Assembly (NCBI RefSeq): GCF_020551945.1
Contig: NZ_JAJBZH010000002.1
Location: 1-64,000 of the forward strand
Length of the DNA stretch: 64,000 nt
Direction of reading: 5' to 3'
Origin: Cellulosimicrobium marinum
GTDB lineage: Bacteria; Actinomycetota; Actinomycetes; Actinomycetales; Cellulomonadaceae
Of this stretch, positions 20,389-28,034 are shown piece after piece; within the stretch, counting starts at the first letter, position 1; every line of letters starts with the position of its first letter. A program made the translations under genes and the position numbers. The notes under the pieces are model-generated. The model was not told where the DNA came from. It saw nothing but the letters and a program-made list of their open reading frames with translations, and ran no database searches.

Positions 20389-21058
20389 AACCGAGCGCCC
20401 CCGTCCCCTCGAGGAACCCGTCGAGAGAGGTGAGCTCGGCGAGGGACTGCCCGCGAGACCTGATCGCGTCCCGGAGCCCGTCCTCGCGCTGCCGCAGCAC
20501 ACCGGCTGCGACGAGCACAGCCCGGACGGTCGACCCGTGGACCACGGCGACCCCGTCCGGGTCGGCGAAGATCCAGTCCTCGCTCGTCACGAGCGTCCCG
20601 CCCAGCTCCGTGGCGCACGGGACCTCGTCGGCCTTCCGGTCGGTCGTCCGCGCGGACGCGAACGTCACCTCCGTGGAGAGGACCGGCACGTCGATCGTGC
20701 GCAGCTCCTCGACGTCACGCACGGCACCGTCCACCACGACTCCCGCCAGGCCCTGGATCTCGGCCGACGTGAGGAAGATGTCACCCACGAGAGCTTCCGA
20801 CGGCCGCACGCGGTTGACGATCACGAGCACTGCGCCGGGGGGGCACGCCGCGAGACCCTGGAGACACGGGAGCATGTCGTCGTCGGTCACCACCGGGAAG
20901 GCAGGACCGCAGAGACGCTCTCGCCCGTTCCTGGCCACGAGCGGCAGGTCGACCCGTCTCACCAGGTCCGGCGCGGCGTCCGCCATCTGCGCGACGGCGG
21001 TCCGTGCGAAGGCGTCCCTCACCTCGACGGCGGTCGCCGGAACGAGCGCCCCGCTCAC
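20378..21058 (-). CDS. RraA-like / HMG aldolase family protein
   Basis: A 226-aa protein of the RraA fold. The conserved block GDIFLTSAEIQGLAGVVVDG, followed by AVRDVEEL, carries the Arg-Asp pair used for metal and substrate binding in 4-hydroxy-4-methyl-2-oxoglutarate aldolases and oxaloacetate decarboxylases. It also has a C-terminal segment longer than in RNase-inhibiting RraA (about 160 aa). In an operon with aminotransferases and a TPP enzyme, a retro-aldol or decarboxylation step on a 2-oxoacid is a better guess than RNase regulation. It starts with a GTG whose GTGA overlaps the carrier-protein stop. Confidence 0.8.
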   Translation of the reverse strand: MSGALVPATAVEVRDAFARTAVAQMADAAPDLVRRVDLPLVARNGRERLCGPAFPVVTDDDMLPCLQGLAACPPGAVLVIVNRVRPSEALVGDIFLTSAEIQGLAGVVVDGAVRDVEELRTIDVPVLSTEVTFASARTTDRKADEVPCATELGGTLVTSEDWIFADPDGVAVVHGSTVRAVLVAAGVLRQREDGLRDAIRSRGQSLAELTSLDGFLEGTGALGYVP

Positions 21059-21321
21059 GGTGCGACCCGCTCCTCGACCGCGATGCGGTAGAGCCCGCGC
21101 AACGTGTAGAACACCTCGAGCTCGTGCTCTCCCAGGTCGATCGGGGTTCCCGTGATCTGCTCCACGAAGACGATCATGCGGATCATCGTGAACGAGGTCA
21201 CCAGCCCGAGGTCGAAGAGGTTGTCGTCCTCGTCGATGCGCTCCGGGACGGCACCGCCTCCCTCGGTCTGCACCTCACGGAGGAAAGCACGCATCTGCTC
21301 GTAGAATTCGTTCTTCGTCAC
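21055..21321 (-). CDS. small carrier protein (acyl/aminoacyl carrier protein)
   Basis: An 88-aa four-helix carrier protein. The modification site is in DNLFDLGLVTSFTMIRMI, where Ser43 is placed as the phosphopantetheine serine. The usual Asp before it (DSL) is Thr here (LVTSF), a departure from the consensus. The following helix (VFVEQITGTPIDLGE) fits helix II-III of the fold. It lies 24 nt after the class III aminotransferase gene with AGAGGC upstream of a GTG start, the only real gap within the operon. It should be charged by the SerRS-like ligase two genes downstream. No phosphopantetheinyl transferase is encoded in the window. Confidence 0.85.
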   Translation of the reverse strand: MTKNEFYEQMRAFLREVQTEGGGAVPERIDEDDNLFDLGLVTSFTMIRMIVFVEQITGTPIDLGEHELEVFYTLRGLYRIAVEERVAP

Positions 21322-21345
21322 GGTTCGCAGCCTCTTTCTCGTTGT

Positions 21346-22539
21346 TCAGCGGATGGCATGGCGGAGCGTGTCCAGTCCTGCACGGAGCTGGTCGTCCGGG
21401 ATGGTGAGGGGCGGTGCCACGCGGACGCGTTCGCCGCGCGCCCCACCGGGAAACACCAGCACCCCGAGCTCGAGGGCACGACGAGCGACCTCCTGACCCG
21501 TTCGTCCGACGGGCCGGAAGGAGAGCGACGGCCCTGGAACGTGGATCTCGGCCGCCCTGCCCTCGTCCTCGAGGACGCGCGCGACCAGTCGCAGCGACGT
21601 CGCGACCCGTCGGCACATCGCCTCGACGTCGTGACTGTCGACGAAGCGGGCCACCTGGAGGGCCGCAGCCGGTCCGAGCGTCCCCGTCTGGAACGTGTGC
21701 GCCAGACGTGGTCCGGCGTGTCGTTCCTCGATCGACGCGTCGTAGACGACCGCCGAGAGGGGATACATCCCGTTGGTCAGCGACTTGGCGAAGAGGACCA
21801 CGTCCGGGTCCAGGCCCCAGGCCGCGGAGAGGCTGAGGTGCCCGTGGCGGAAGTACCCGCTCTGGATCTCGTCCGCGATGAGCACCACGCCCGCGGTCCG
21901 GGCGGCGGTGCTCACGGCCCGGAGCCACTCCCGGTCCAGCGGTACGTACCCGCTCGCTCCCTGGACCGGTTCGTACAGGAAGCACGAGACGTCGCTCCAG
22001 TCGGTCGGGACGACGCCCGGGTCGAGCCGGACCACCTCGTGGGCGACCAACGACTGGAATCCCGTGTCCTGGAGCGCGTACTCGCGCTGGACGGACGAGA
22101 AGGCCCCGGTGTCCACTCCGAGTCCGTGGAAGGCACCCGTGACCACGACGACCTTGCCGGGTCGATGGCGACGGGCGAGAGACACGGCCGTGGCCACGGC
22201 GAAGCTCCCTCCGATCTGGAAGAGCACCCGCCGGTCGCGCGACTCGTCGAGCCGCGCGCAGAGCCAGTGCGCGACGTCCTCGGCCGCACTCGTCCGGAAG
22301 GGTGCCACGAGGTCCGACGACGTCGTCGAGGCGGTCGCGATCTCGGGGTTGCCGTGGCCGAAGTTCGTGCTGGCGTAGGACGACATCAGGTCGGTGACGA
22401 CGAGCTCGTCCTGGTCCGGGGTACGCAGCACGACGCTCGCGTTGTCCGCCGATACGAGGGTGAGCCCGTCGCCGAACGACGGGCTCTCGTCGAGAACGCT
22501 GAGCCGTGACGGGCGACGTGCGTCGATCGCTAGGGACAT
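21346..22539 (-). CDS. class III PLP aminotransferase
   Basis: A 397-aa fold type I, class III aminotransferase or related mutase. GAFHGLG, Asp223 in IADEIQSGYFR and the Schiff-base Lys252 in LFAKSLTNGMYP are all in place, and the C-terminal HTFQTGTLGPAAA is typical. Class III enzymes act on omega-amino groups or on 2,4-diaminobutyrate- and acetylornithine-like substrates, and a few are racemases or decarboxylases. The start ATG at 22537-22539 overlaps the preceding gene by 10 nt. Here it most likely makes or modifies an amino building block. The exact substrate cannot be inferred. Confidence 0.9.
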   Translation of the reverse strand: MSLAIDARRPSRLSVLDESPSFGDGLTLVSADNASVVLRTPDQDELVVTDLMSSYASTNFGHGNPEIATASTTSSDLVAPFRTSAAEDVAHWLCARLDESRDRRVLFQIGGSFAVATAVSLARRHRPGKVVVVTGAFHGLGVDTGAFSSVQREYALQDTGFQSLVAHEVVRLDPGVVPTDWSDVSCFLYEPVQGASGYVPLDREWLRAVSTAARTAGVVLIADEIQSGYFRHGHLSLSAAWGLDPDVVLFAKSLTNGMYPLSAVVYDASIEERHAGPRLAHTFQTGTLGPAAALQVARFVDSHDVEAMCRRVATSLRLVARVLEDEGRAAEIHVPGPSLSFRPVGRTGQEVARRALELGVLVFPGGARGERVRVAPPLTIPDDQLRAGLDTLRHAIR

Positions 22540-23720
22540 CCCATCTCCAGGTAGGTCGTGAATCGTCTGAGGCCTTCGTCGAGCTCCGGGAGGGGTGCTG
22601 ACGTGGCGATCCTGACGTGGCCGGTCCCGCGCGGTCCGAACGTGGATCCCGGCACGACGGCGACACCCGCCCTGTCGAGCAGGCGGTCGGCGAGCTCGAC
22701 GTCCCCGAGGCCCGTGCCGGTGATGTCCGGGAAGAGGTAGAGGCCGCCGTCGGGGCGGACCACGCGGGCCCCGGTGACGCCGGCGAGTGCACCTGCCGCA
22801 CGGTCGAGACGGTCCGACTGGTCGGCCACGTGCGTCCGGACCCATGCCCTGACCTCGGCGGACACCATGGCCCGGGCGACGACCCGTTGCAGCATCGTCG
22901 GCATGCAGCAGTGGGTGTTCACGGCGATGCGTGCGACGTCGTCGACCAGCGAGCGCGGCAGGATCCCGATGCCGAGGCGCCAACCGCACAGCGCGTGGCT
23001 CTTGGACAGCGTCTCCATGAGGATCGTGCGGTCCTCGGCGACCTCGTCGAGGATGCGTCCGGAGCGGAGGCTCGCCCGCCCCCCGAAGACGCGGTAGGCC
23101 TCGTCGCGCAGGACGTAGGCGCCGAGGCGCTCGGAGGCGTCGACGATCGACCTCGCGGTGTCCGGGGCGAGGGCGCCGCCGGTCGGGTTGCCCGGCTGGT
23201 TCACGACGATCATGCGCGTCCGGCTGCTCACCTGGTGGAGTGCGCGGCACGGGTCGTAGCCCACGACGACACCCCCGACGAGTCGGACGAGCTCCGCGTA
23301 GACGGGGAACCCGGGGTCCGGAACGAGCACCTCGTCGCCCGGGCCGACGAGGGCGAGCAGGGTCAGGTGCAGCACGAGGTTGCTCCCCGGGACGAGGAGC
23401 ACCTGCGTCGGGTCGGCTGCCCGTCCCGGCGCGGCGGCGAGCGCACCCGCGACCGTCTCGCGGACCGCGAGGTCGCCCGGGGCGTCCGTGTACCCGTGCG
23501 GGCCGGCGAGCGCGGCGTCCCGAAGCGCCTCGATCAGGGCGGGGGCGGGCTCCCGTGCGGGCTCGCCTCGTTCAAGGCGCACGACGTCCCGTCCGCGACC
23601 GACCAGGGCCGCCGCACGCACGGAGACGCTGAACGCCGAGCCGCCGCTCAGTCGTCCGGCCGCCGTTCCGTGTGCCTGTGCCTGCGCTCCGTGCGGGAGA
23701 GTCAGCCCGCCCCCGGTCAC
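22530..23720 (-). CDS. class I/II PLP aminotransferase
   Basis: A 396-aa fold type I aminotransferase. It shows HGYTDAPGD, the VNQPGNPTGG block, YVLRDEAYR and the PLP lysine Lys240 in METLSKSHALCGWRLG. The arginine near the C-terminus that binds the alpha-carboxylate is in GHVRIA. It is of the aspartate/aromatic aminotransferase type and should interconvert a 2-oxoacid and an amino acid. Its GTG start forms a GTGA overlap with the E1 beta stop, and its end overlaps the class III gene. Having two different aminotransferases in one operon suggests two amino groups are set during the pathway. Confidence 0.9.
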   Translation of the reverse strand: MTGGGLTLPHGAQAQAHGTAAGRLSGGSAFSVSVRAAALVGRGRDVVRLERGEPAREPAPALIEALRDAALAGPHGYTDAPGDLAVRETVAGALAAAPGRAADPTQVLLVPGSNLVLHLTLLALVGPGDEVLVPDPGFPVYAELVRLVGGVVVGYDPCRALHQVSSRTRMIVVNQPGNPTGGALAPDTARSIVDASERLGAYVLRDEAYRVFGGRASLRSGRILDEVAEDRTILMETLSKSHALCGWRLGIGILPRSLVDDVARIAVNTHCCMPTMLQRVVARAMVSAEVRAWVRTHVADQSDRLDRAAGALAGVTGARVVRPDGGLYLFPDITGTGLGDVELADRLLDRAGVAVVPGSTFGPRGTGHVRIATSAPLPELDEGLRRFTTYLEMGCP

Positions 23721-24655
23721 GACAGTTCCCGGACGGCGTCGACGACCGCGTCCGACGTCGGCCACACGTGACGTTCGAGCGCGGGCGACGACGGCACGGG
23801 CACGTCGGGGCACGAGACGACCCGGATCCGTCCGCACAGCCGCTCCCCGACACTGGGCTGCTCGAGAAGTCTGCCGAGGATCTGCGCCGGGGCGCCAGAG
23901 CGGGGGCCGTCGTCGACGACGACGAGACGACCCGTGCGCAGGACCGACTCACGGACGGTCTCGACGTCGAAGGGGACGAGGGTGCGCGGGTCGACGACGT
24001 CGCACCGCACGCCCACCGACGCCAGCTCCGCTGCCGCCTCGGCCGCCACGGCCACCGCACCGCCGATGGCGAGGATCGTCGCGTCGTCGCCTTCCGTGAC
24101 CCGGCGTGCCTGCCCGAACGGGACGGGACGCGCCGCGATCGCGCTGCCCCACCCCGACGAGCGGGCCAGGGAGGGAGCCGCGAAGTAGGCGACCGGCCCG
24201 GGCCAGGACAGTGCGCTGCGCAGCAGCCCGCAGGCGTCCTCCTGCGAGCCCGGGGTCACGACCGCGACACCCGGGACCTGCATGAGCAGCCCGTACGGGC
24301 ACTGCTCGTTCTGGGGGCCGAGCTGCTGCGGGCCGCGGGACGTCATCGTCAGGACCATCGGGACGGAGTACGCGCCGTCGGTCAGGTACGACAACCGTCC
24401 AGCGTGATTCACCAGCTGGTCCATCACGAGCATGAGGAACGAGGCACGGTTGAGGTCGACCAGCGGCCGCAGGCCGCTCATGGCCGCACCCACGGCCATG
24501 CCGACCATCGCCGGTTCGGAGATGGCGCAGACGCGCACACGGTCACCGAAGCGTGCACGCAGGCGTGCAGGAGCGCTCGTGGCGATGAAGACCATGTCGT
24601 CCGACGCCGCCATCTCCTCTTCGACGACGACGTCGAGCAGGGCGAGCTCGTTCAC
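23717..24655 (-). CDS. E1 beta subunit of a TPP-dependent 2-oxoacid dehydrogenase-like enzyme
   Basis: A 312-aa transketolase-like pyrimidine-binding plus C-terminal domain protein, the beta half of a two-subunit E1. ISEPAMVGMAVGAAMSGLRP and MTSRGPQQLGPQNEQCPYG occupy the places of the TPP-pyrimidine contacts, and a transketolase C domain (VDPRTLVPFDVETVRESV) follows. The GTG start overlaps the alpha-subunit stop by 4 nt. No E2 acyltransferase or E3 is nearby, so the pair may do decarboxylation or carboligation rather than make an acyl-CoA. Confidence 0.88.
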   Translation of the reverse strand: MNELALLDVVVEEEMAASDDMVFIATSAPARLRARFGDRVRVCAISEPAMVGMAVGAAMSGLRPLVDLNRASFLMLVMDQLVNHAGRLSYLTDGAYSVPMVLTMTSRGPQQLGPQNEQCPYGLLMQVPGVAVVTPGSQEDACGLLRSALSWPGPVAYFAAPSLARSSGWGSAIAARPVPFGQARRVTEGDDATILAIGGAVAVAAEAAAELASVGVRCDVVDPRTLVPFDVETVRESVLRTGRLVVVDDGPRSGAPAQILGRLLEQPSVGERLCGRIRVVSCPDVPVPSSPALERHVWPTSDAVVDAVRELS

Positions 24656-25665
24656 CGGGTACCTCCGAACACGTGCGTCGTGACCTGGTCGGCATCGGGC
24701 CAGGGCGCGTCCCGAGCGTGGCGGACCGCGTCCTCGACACGCCGCCCGGCGTCGTCCCAGGCGGTCCGGAGCGGCGCGTCGTCCACTCCGGCGGCACGGA
24801 GCCGGGACTCCAGCGTCGCGATCGGGTCGTTCGCGTCCCAGGCGGCCTTCTCCGCGGCGGGACGCTCCTCTCGCGGCGGCGCGTCGAACTGCAGGTGGAA
24901 CCGCGCCAGGTAGGTCCATGCCTGGACGAAGGACGGGCCACCGCCGTCCCGTGCGCGGTGGACGGCGTGGCGCAGGGCGTCCGTGACGGCCAGCACGTCG
25001 CACCCGTCGACCTCGGAGGAGTCGATCCCGTGCGCTCGGGGGATCGCGAGGAGCGACCGGGACGGGAACACCTCCTCCGTGCGGATGCCCCCCTGGTACC
25101 CGTTGTGCTCGCAGACGACCACCAGGGGCAGGCGCTGCACCGAGGCGAGGTTGAGCGCCTCGTGGACCTGTCCGGCCCCGAGCGAGCCGTCCCCGATGAA
25201 GGCCACCGCGACGGACGAATCACCTCTGACCTGGCTCGCGAGCGCGGCCCCGGCAGCGACCGGGACCCCGGCTCCGATGATCCCGCTGGACAGCAGGAGG
25301 TTGTGCGCACGTGAGGAGACGAGCGCCGCGGCCTTGCCGCCGCACAGTCCCGACGCCTTCCCGAAGAGCTCTGCGAGAAGGGGCTCGAGGCCGACTCCTC
25401 GTGCGATGGCGTGACCGTGGCCGCGATAGTTGGAGACGATCGAGTCGCGCTCCTCGAGAACGCTGCACGTCCCCACGGCGACGGCTTCCTCGCCGACATA
25501 GGGGTGGACCGGGCCCACGATCTCGCCGTCGGAGCGGAGCTCGAGGAGCCGTTCCTCGAAGACCCGGATCAGGGTCATGGTCCGGTGGTGGTCGAGCGCG
25601 CGGGAGACGTCCAGCGACGCGGGGACGGCTTCCGGGCCGGCGCCGGGCAGAGGCGGGAGGTACAT
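24652..25665 (-). CDS. E1 alpha subunit of a TPP-dependent 2-oxoacid dehydrogenase-like enzyme
   Basis: A 337-aa alpha subunit with the TPP diphosphate/Mg2+ motif GDGS…N (FIGDGSLGAGQVHEALNLAS, then VVCEHNGYQGG) and the active-site region YRGHGHAIARGV. It resembles acetoin or pyruvate dehydrogenase E1 alpha. An ATG start overlaps the methyltransferase stop (ATGA). It will form a heterotetramer with the beta subunit encoded next. Its substrate in this cluster is unknown; a 2-oxoacid that also feeds the aminotransferases is a reasonable guess. Confidence 0.88.
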   Translation of the reverse strand: MYLPPLPGAGPEAVPASLDVSRALDHHRTMTLIRVFEERLLELRSDGEIVGPVHPYVGEEAVAVGTCSVLEERDSIVSNYRGHGHAIARGVGLEPLLAELFGKASGLCGGKAAALVSSRAHNLLLSSGIIGAGVPVAAGAALASQVRGDSSVAVAFIGDGSLGAGQVHEALNLASVQRLPLVVVCEHNGYQGGIRTEEVFPSRSLLAIPRAHGIDSSEVDGCDVLAVTDALRHAVHRARDGGGPSFVQAWTYLARFHLQFDAPPREERPAAEKAAWDANDPIATLESRLRAAGVDDAPLRTAWDDAGRRVEDAVRHARDAPWPDADQVTTHVFGGTR

Positions 25666-26258
25666 CAGGCCGCCCCAGGGGAGTCGTACCGGCGCACGGC
25701 GACGAGAAGCCCGGTCTCCACGGGGATCGTCGTCTCGACGAACCTGGCGTCGTGTCGGATCTCGTCGACGATCGCGACGACCGTGCGCCGGTGGTCGTCC
25801 TCCGTGTAGCGCAGCTCGTCGAGGTCGTCGAGGACGAGGACTCCCCCGGGTCGGACGAGGTCGCGAGTACGACGGAACTGGGTCCACTTGCCGCCTTCCG
25901 CGTCCGCGAACACCAGGTCGAACGTCCCGATGGTCTCCCAGCAGTCCTCCACCGCCTCGGGGAGCACGTCGACCACGTCGGCGACGTGCGCGGCGGTCTC
26001 CTGGGCGAGGTCCGTGTCGGCCTCTAGGGTGACGACACGGACGTCCGTCCGGCCTGTCAGTCCGGCGGTCAGCCATGCCGTACCGGCGCCGCACCCGGTT
26101 CCGATCTCGAGGATCCGACCACCCGGCGGGACTGCGGCGGCGAGGGTGGCGAGGATCGCCCCCAGGACGTCACCGCTCGACGCCTCGAAGCCGCGGGCAG
26201 CCGCCCGCTCTCGTGCGGCGCGCACCTCCGCGGGGACCGGTACTGACGACAGTCGCAT
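25665..26258 (-). CDS. SAM-dependent O-methyltransferase (CCoAOMT-like)
   Basis: A 197-aa class I methyltransferase. The SAM-binding glycine loop is ILEIGTGCGAGTAWL (from residue 49), the acidic residue after strand 2 is in VVTLEADTD, and DLVFADAEGGKW and GGVLVLDDLDE follow as motifs. The pattern is that of cation-dependent O-methyltransferases (methyltransferase 24 family). The ATG at 26256-26258 has AGGAAGGG upstream; the frame is open further upstream to 26501 but that extension is not family-like. It is the first gene of the ten-gene operon. Confidence 0.85.
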   Translation of the reverse strand: MRLSSVPVPAEVRAARERAAARGFEASSGDVLGAILATLAAAVPPGGRILEIGTGCGAGTAWLTAGLTGRTDVRVVTLEADTDLAQETAAHVADVVDVLPEAVEDCWETIGTFDLVFADAEGGKWTQFRRTRDLVRPGGVLVLDDLDELRYTEDDHRRTVVAIVDEIRHDARFVETTIPVETGLLVAVRRYDSPGAA

Positions 26259-26608
26259 CTTGACCCTTCCTGGGCGCGTCGACCGCGAGGTCGTTCGGTG
26301 TCCTCGCTCGTGGGCGGGCGATCTCGGCCTCGAGATCGCCGCAGTGCACGTGCCTGCGTCAGCGAGGTGCACATGGCACGTCGTGACGAGCTGGAGAACG
26401 GTCGACGGGTGTTCGACCACCAGCGGTCCGGTGCGAGCCTCGGGACGCGCGATCGGCGCGGAGCCCCCGTGGACCGGACGACATGACGGGGGGAGCAGCA
26501 AGGTTGATTTGACCCCCGTGCTCGCAAACTAGCTCAAGATGAGACGTTTGTCAGCAATGCATCCATTATGCGGTCATCACACCTTTTGCCCCGGGCACGT
26601 GAGCGAGG
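26259..26608. other. leader and promoter region of the ten-gene operon
   Basis: These 350 nt separate the operon from the dehydrogenase gene upstream. The right third (about 26480-26590) is clearly AT-richer than its surroundings and holds the predicted promoter. Between it and the methyltransferase start lies a leader of about 260 nt with no credible gene. I see no recognised riboswitch in it. Confidence 0.5.
26526..26554 (-). promoter_or_regulatory. predicted promoter of the biosynthetic operon
   Basis: On the minus strand CTGACA (26549-26554) and TAGTTT (26526-26531) are separated by exactly 17 nt, a fair match to the vegetative -35/-10 pair, in the AT-rich patch upstream of the operon. 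The transcript would start near 26519 and carry a leader of about 260 nt. No operator is obvious. Confidence 0.45.
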
Positions 26609-28003
26609 TCAGGCGCGGCGCACGACGACGGAGCGCACCGTCGCGAGCCGGCCGACGGCCCGCTCCAGCGACCGGGTGCGCCGCTCGGTCGCGCTGAAGG
26701 CGACGTCGATCCGCCCGACCCGCCCGCCGTCGTCGGCCGGGGTGGTGCGCAGGGCGTCGAAGCTCACGCCGCGCGTGGAGAACACGCTCGTCAGCGCGGT
26801 GAGGGTGCCCGGCCGGTCGAGGCCGTGCACGCTCGCCACCCAGGAGAGCTCGCCCTCCCCGTCGCCCGTGGCCGCCGCCGCGCCCCCGGCCGTCGGCGCA
26901 GCACCCGCGGGGTCCGGTGGGGTGGCGGTGGTCGCGGTGAGCAGCTGCCCGACGCCGTCCGCCGCCTCCGCGAGGCGGCGCGCCTCGTCGTCGGGCAGGG
27001 GGTCGAGGAGGACGCGCGTCCAGCCCTCGGGTCCGAGCACGAGCGGCACGCCGAGGACGCCCCGGTGGGGGGCGGGTCGGCCGTCGGCGTCGGGCAGGGC
27101 GACCTCGCCGTCGAGCGCGACCTGTCCGGCGACGACGATCTCGCGGCCGTCGAGGATGGTGTCGACGAGGTCGACGGTCGCGCTCGCCGTGCCCGCCGGT
27201 GTCTTGGCGCCGGACTGGTGCGTCATCCACGGGCGCGCGACGGTGCGCAGGTCGGCGGGCCAGGAGTCGATGAGGTCGAAGGCGGCGCCGACGTCCCGTG
27301 CCGCCGTCGCGGCGAGCTCGCGCTTCGCGGCCGCGATCTCCGCGGGCAGGGCGTCGAGGGTCCGGCCGCGGCGCAGGGCCTCGACGGCGCGGCGGCGCTC
27401 GGCGGCGTCGAGCCCGCTCACGCGGACCGTCGACCACAGGGGGACAGCGTCCTCGCCGTGCTGCCCGGCGACGAAGCCGCCGACGCGGTGCCGTCGCACG
27501 CCCAGCTCCACGGCGACCTCGCGGCGGAAGCGCAGCGTGTCGAGCCACGCCCCCATCCCCACGACGCGGTGCCGGCCGAGGCGTTCCGCCATGACGGCCA
27601 CGCCGAGCTCGACGGGGTTGGTCACGACGATGACGACCTCGTGGCCCGAACCGTGGCGGGCGATCGCGTCGGCGTGCTCGGCGAGCACGGCGTGGTTCGT
27701 CGCGGCGAGCGCCCGGCGGTCCGGGTCGGCTCCCGTGCGGGCGGGTGCGGTGAGCCCCGCCGCGACGACGATGACGTCGGCGGCGACGTCGGCGGGGGAG
27801 TGCGCCACGTCGAGCAACGGGGCGTGCTCGTCGTAGGCGTCCACGAGGTCGGCGCGCAGCCCGTGCACGGCGCGGGCGGACGCTCCGCCCGCGCGCCCGA
27901 CGAGCTGGAGCCGCGACGTCGGCGGCAGCACCTGCCGTTCGACGAGCTGGGTGCACACCTGGCGGCCGACGTCCCCCGTCGCGCCGATCACGGCCACGTC
28001 CAT
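26609..28003 (-). CDS. malate/lactate dehydrogenase with C-terminal ACT domain
   Basis: A 464-aa NAD-dependent 2-hydroxyacid dehydrogenase. The Rossmann motif GATGDVG is at residues 7-13, VVTNPVELG matches the family's TNPVD block, and the catalytic histidine lies in GQHGED. The first 330 or so residues cover a whole LDH/MDH. After an Ala/Gly/Pro-rich linker the last 75 residues (WVASVHGLDRPGTLTALTSV, then FSTRGVSFDAL) form an ACT domain, normally a small-molecule regulatory module. That attachment is unusual for this enzyme family and implies allosteric control. The ATG has CGATGGACGTGG context with no strong Shine-Dalgarno. Confidence 0.8.
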   Translation of the reverse strand: MDVAVIGATGDVGRQVCTQLVERQVLPPTSRLQLVGRAGGASARAVHGLRADLVDAYDEHAPLLDVAHSPADVAADVIVVAAGLTAPARTGADPDRRALAATNHAVLAEHADAIARHGSGHEVVIVVTNPVELGVAVMAERLGRHRVVGMGAWLDTLRFRREVAVELGVRRHRVGGFVAGQHGEDAVPLWSTVRVSGLDAAERRRAVEALRRGRTLDALPAEIAAAKRELAATAARDVGAAFDLIDSWPADLRTVARPWMTHQSGAKTPAGTASATVDLVDTILDGREIVVAGQVALDGEVALPDADGRPAPHRGVLGVPLVLGPEGWTRVLLDPLPDDEARRLAEAADGVGQLLTATTATPPDPAGAAPTAGGAAAATGDGEGELSWVASVHGLDRPGTLTALTSVFSTRGVSFDALRTTPADDGGRVGRIDVAFSATERRTRSLERAVGRLATVRSVVVRRA

Positions 28004-28034
28004 CGGGGCAGCGTACGTCGCGGTGGCGTCGCCG

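Noticed and set aside
20378-21058. RraA-like gene as an RNase E inhibitor
   Set aside because: Its length, the aldolase-type Arg-Asp block and its place within a biosynthetic operon fit a metabolic enzyme better.
24652-25499. Overlapping minus-strand frame of 318 codons next to E1 alpha
   Set aside because: Ser/Arg/Pro-rich shadow of the E1 alpha gene in another frame.
26259-26501. N-terminal extension of the methyltransferase to the ATG at 26501
   Set aside because: The extension is not similar to methyltransferases, and the ATG at 26258 has a good ribosome site.
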